NCBI GenBank assembly: GCA_002309615.1
Contig: DBXT01000071.1
Span: 1 to 18,381 of the forward strand
Reading direction: 5' to 3'
DNA length: 18,381 bases
Origin: Bacteroidales bacterium UBA1205
GTDB lineage: Bacteria > Bacteroidota > Bacteroidia > Bacteroidales > WCHB1-69
Under the pieces are notes generated by a model that saw only the letters and a program-made list of their open reading frames with translations, did no database searches and was not told the origin of the DNA. Below, in pieces: positions 16,204-18,381 of the stretch (the first letter of the stretch is position 1; each line of letters starts with the position of its first letter). A program made the position numbers and the translations under genes.

Positions 16204-16851
16204 TTAATATTGCATGTTTAAATTTAACGCAATTTTAAAGTCATTTATTTTAGAATTGTTTTGTACCATCCATCTGTATACTTCATCGGGATTGGTCCAG
16301 TCGATGTTAATATGTTCATCTTGAGCTTGTTGTATCGGTATCTCTATTTTAAAGTCAAGACCATAAAATTCCTTCAATTTTTTTTGTATCACACTCATCA
16401 CCTCCTCAACTTGATTATACAAGAAATTACTATTTACGGGTATGGTGATTTGTTCTTTGTTAACGATAATTTCCGATTCTTTCAAATAGCAGCCCACAGG
16501 ATAGTATTTATCATCCAATTCGCCGATAAACTCATTAATTTTTCCTATTATATCATCATCTTTCGCATCTTCATTCGATGATTTATTGTCTTCATTTTCG
16601 TTGTCAAGATTAATGTCGGTGTTCATGGTCAGCTCCTCATCTGTTTCTTCATTTTCACTTGACGACATTTCAACGTCAGTTTCGGTAACTGGCGGCATGT
16701 CTATGTTTAAACTTGCTTGCTCTGCTTGCGGTTTCGAATTGTCTTCTTCCTGTATTATATCCTCCTCTTCATCATTATTAGCGGGTCGGGGAGTGCTTGC
16801 TGCAGCGTTTTGCTGCTGTTTTATCACATCTTCCGGTTGTTTGTTCACCAC
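16204..16851 (-). CDS. dnaX: Linker and C-terminal (tau) domain of DnaX, in a shifted frame
   Basis: This frame has no upstream stop until position 17010. It is open from 17007 and overlaps the end of the gamma-like frame; 16851 is only the first GTG in it. The stretch 17007-16204 encodes about 267 residues. It begins with a Lys/Pro-rich linker (KKFKKPVVQSYL), continues with an acidic low-complexity region (EEEDIIQEED, SSSENEETDEEL) and ends with a folded domain of about 110 residues. The end of that domain (NPDEVYRWMVQNNSKINDFKIALNL) follows the pattern of the C-terminal tau domain of Bacteroidetes DnaX, which contacts the polymerase. There is no plausible start codon near the overlap. I infer that this is the 3' part of dnaX, reached by a +1 frameshift or cut off by a frameshift mutation or sequence error. 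It could also be a separate protein started at the GTG. Confidence 0.62.
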   Translation of the reverse strand: MVNKQPEDVIKQQQNAAASTPRPANNDEEEDIIQEEDNSKPQAEQASLNIDMPPVTETDVEMSSSENEETDEELTMNTDINLDNENEDNKSSNEDAKDDDIIGKINEFIGELDDKYYPVGCYLKESEIIVNKEQITIPVNSNFLYNQVEEVMSVIQKKLKEFYGLDFKIEIPIQQAQDEHINIDWTNPDEVYRWMVQNNSKINDFKIALNLNMQY

Positions 16852-16972
16852 TTCTTTAATCGGTGTGGTTTGTAAATAGGATTGAACGACAGGTTTTTTA
16901 AATTTTTTAATTTCTGCCGTAGGCTCCGCTTTTCCTGAAGAGGTGCTATACGATATTTTAAGGTCTATATCC

Positions 16973-18079
16973 TCACGATTGCCTGACCTTGTTAACGTTG
17001 CATGCTCTCATCAATGCTATCTCCACATGCAAACGTTTGTTATTAGCGGTTTTGTATTTGGCTTCACAATCGGAAAATAAGGTGAGCAATTGCACCAATT
17101 GTCGCATTTCCAACTTACCGGCTTGATTATTATATTGTTCTCTTACGTCTTCTGTTACCGAAAGCAAGGGGAGGGTAATCACATTTTTGCATACGCAAAG
17201 GTTGCGTAAATGTTCACTCAAACCTTCCAAAAAATGCGAGCCTTCAAAGCCTTTTTCCATGATGGTGTTGTACAACAACAAGGTGTCGGCGACATTATCG
17301 TTGATAAAATTATCTATCATGCGAAAATAATAGTCCGTATCCAATATGTTTAAATTGTCTATAACATTAGAATAGGAGATATTACCATTGGAAAAACTCA
17401 CCATTTGGTCGAATATGGACAAAGCATCTCTTAAACCTCCGTCAGCCTTTTGTGCTATAATTTGTAAAGCTTTCTTTTCAAAGGTGATATTTTCTTCTTG
17501 AGCTATTTTGATAAGATGATTGACGATATCATCAACACCTATACGCTTAAAATCAAATATTTGACACCGAGACAAGATGGTGGGCAAAATTTTGTGTTTT
17601 TCGGTGGTTGCCAATATAAATTTAGCATATGCCGGCGGTTCTTCCAATGTTTTCAAAAAGGCATTGAAAGCTTGTTGGGACAGCATGTGCACCTCATCGA
17701 TAATATATACTTTATATTGCGCATTGGTGGGGGGGATACGCACCTGATCCACCAATTCCCGCATTTGGTCAACACCATTATTGGAAGCGGCATCCAATTC
17801 AAATATATTAAACGAAGCAGAAGACTGGAACGATTTGCATGATTCGCACTCATTACAAGCTTCTCCTTCGGGTGTGCGATTGGTACAATTGATAGTTTTA
17901 GCAAATATACGGGCACAAGTGGTTTTTCCGACCCCTCGAGGACCGCAAAACAAAAAGGCTTGGCCTATTTGTTGTTTCAATATGGAATTTCTTAATGTGG
18001 TAGTGATGGCTTCTTGTCCTACAACGGTATTGAAATTTTGCGGACGGTATTTTCTTGCTGATACTATAAAATTGTCCAT
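16973..18079 (-). CDS. dnaX: DNA polymerase III clamp loader subunit (gamma-like part of DnaX)
   Basis: The 368-residue product has the three domains of the clamp-loader ATPase, which loads the beta sliding clamp on primed DNA. Visible are Walker A GPRGVGKT (46-53), the zinc module Cys65, Cys75, Cys78 and Cys81, Walker B VYIIDEVH (124-131), the LEEPPAYAKFILATTE segment and the SRC sensor 1 motif (170-172). The collar domain III runs to about residue 360 (NKRLHVEIALMRAC). The frame then stops at TGA (16973-16975) after NVNKVRQS, with no tau linker. The usual Bacteroidetes protein is about 600 residues; the missing part is present in the next frame. The gene starts 14 bases after purE, so the two are co-transcribed. 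Confidence 0.93.
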   Translation of the reverse strand: MDNFIVSARKYRPQNFNTVVGQEAITTTLRNSILKQQIGQAFLFCGPRGVGKTTCARIFAKTINCTNRTPEGEACNECESCKSFQSSASFNIFELDAASNNGVDQMRELVDQVRIPPTNAQYKVYIIDEVHMLSQQAFNAFLKTLEEPPAYAKFILATTEKHKILPTILSRCQIFDFKRIGVDDIVNHLIKIAQEENITFEKKALQIIAQKADGGLRDALSIFDQMVSFSNGNISYSNVIDNLNILDTDYYFRMIDNFINDNVADTLLLYNTIMEKGFEGSHFLEGLSEHLRNLCVCKNVITLPLLSVTEDVREQYNNQAGKLEMRQLVQLLTLFSDCEAKYKTANNKRLHVEIALMRACNVNKVRQS

Positions 18080-18093
18080 GATTTTATTTTTAT

Positions 18094-18381
18094 TTATTTA
18101 GCTTGTAATTTATTATTGGCGTCTATCACTTTCTTTTTCAGCGATTCTTTAAAATCAATCAAACGGGCATATAATTGTTCATCACCGGTGGCTATCATTT
18201 CGGCTGCCAATATGGCGGCATTGCGTGCATTGTTGAGTGCCACCGTTGCCACCGGTATGCCGGAAGGCATTTGAAGAATAGACAATACGGAATCCCATCC
18301 GTCCAAAGAATTGGAAGATTTGATAGGAACGCCTATCACCGGTATGGCAGTGTAAGCTGCCACCACTCCCGGAAGGTGGGC
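18094..18381 (-). CDS. purE: N5-carboxyaminoimidazole ribonucleotide mutase PurE (5' truncated by window)
   Basis: The frame is open to the window edge and ends with TAA at 18094-18096, giving the C-terminal 95 residues. AHLPGVVAAYTAIPVIGVP, KSSNSLDGWDSVLSILQMP and GIPVATVALNNARNAAILAA are hallmark segments of class I PurE. This enzyme moves the carboxyl group of N5-CAIR to give CAIR in purine synthesis and works as an octamer with PurK. The SSNSLDG turn and the following strands complete the active site together with residues upstream of the window. It lies 14 bases before dnaX in the same direction. The GTG at 18366 is internal, not the start. Confidence 0.95.
   Translation of the reverse strand, partial: AHLPGVVAAYTAIPVIGVPIKSSNSLDGWDSVLSILQMPSGIPVATVALNNARNAAILAAEMIATGDEQLYARLIDFKESLKKKVIDANNKLQAK

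Noticed and set aside
16875..16895. A-rich runs in the tau linker as a transcriptional or -1 ribosomal slippage site for dnaX
   Set aside because: They lie downstream of the gamma stop, outside the 16973-17007 overlap where a shift must happen, so they cannot explain the frame change.

Overview
The window looks like chromosomal DNA of a low-GC member of the Bacteroidetes, most likely the order Bacteroidales and probably uncultured. The evidence is the promoter style (TAnnTTTG -7 boxes ahead of several transcription units), the absence of obvious Shine-Dalgarno sequences, and several lineage-typical proteins: a BatA-like vWA membrane protein, a GldA-like ABC ATPase, a probable DUF6427 membrane protein and the Bacteroidetes form of DnaX. 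No mobile element, CRISPR array, phage gene or long non-coding stretch is visible; no gap between genes reaches 300 bases.

Layout. Positions 1-5078 (+) form a tight polycistronic run: the 3' end of metG, an LD-carboxypeptidase (S66), a polytopic membrane protein, a GT4-type glycosyltransferase, ribonuclease HII and a membrane-anchored protein of unknown function. A new promoter (5140-5147) drives a COG0731-type radical SAM protein that is translationally coupled (TAATG) to a small retropepsin-like aspartic protease. This run meets a minus-strand operon tail to tail at 6366-6369, with the two stop codons overlapping.

Positions 12252-6366 (-) form a second operon: an 810-residue fusion of a long-chain acyl-CoA synthetase with a complete hypoxanthine phosphoribosyltransferase, a HAD-family hydrolase, a GldA-like ABC ATPase and a BatA-type vWA protein. 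A tRNA-Ala(GGC) gene with its own promoter and terminator lies on the plus strand at 12420-12493.

Positions 13126-12521 (-) hold a secreted protein with two fibronectin type III domains. Positions 16119-13210 (-) hold a two-domain M16 metallopeptidase that ends at a strong hairpin terminator. At the right edge (-) are the 3' part of purE and then dnaX. dnaX is split: a 368-residue clamp-loader (gamma-like) frame stops, and the tau linker plus C-terminal domain continue in the +1 frame down to 16204.

Most of the window is housekeeping. The two observations most worth a second look are the acyl-CoA synthetase-HPRT fusion and the dnaX frame break, which falls exactly at the gamma/tau boundary. 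No large undescribed system was found.
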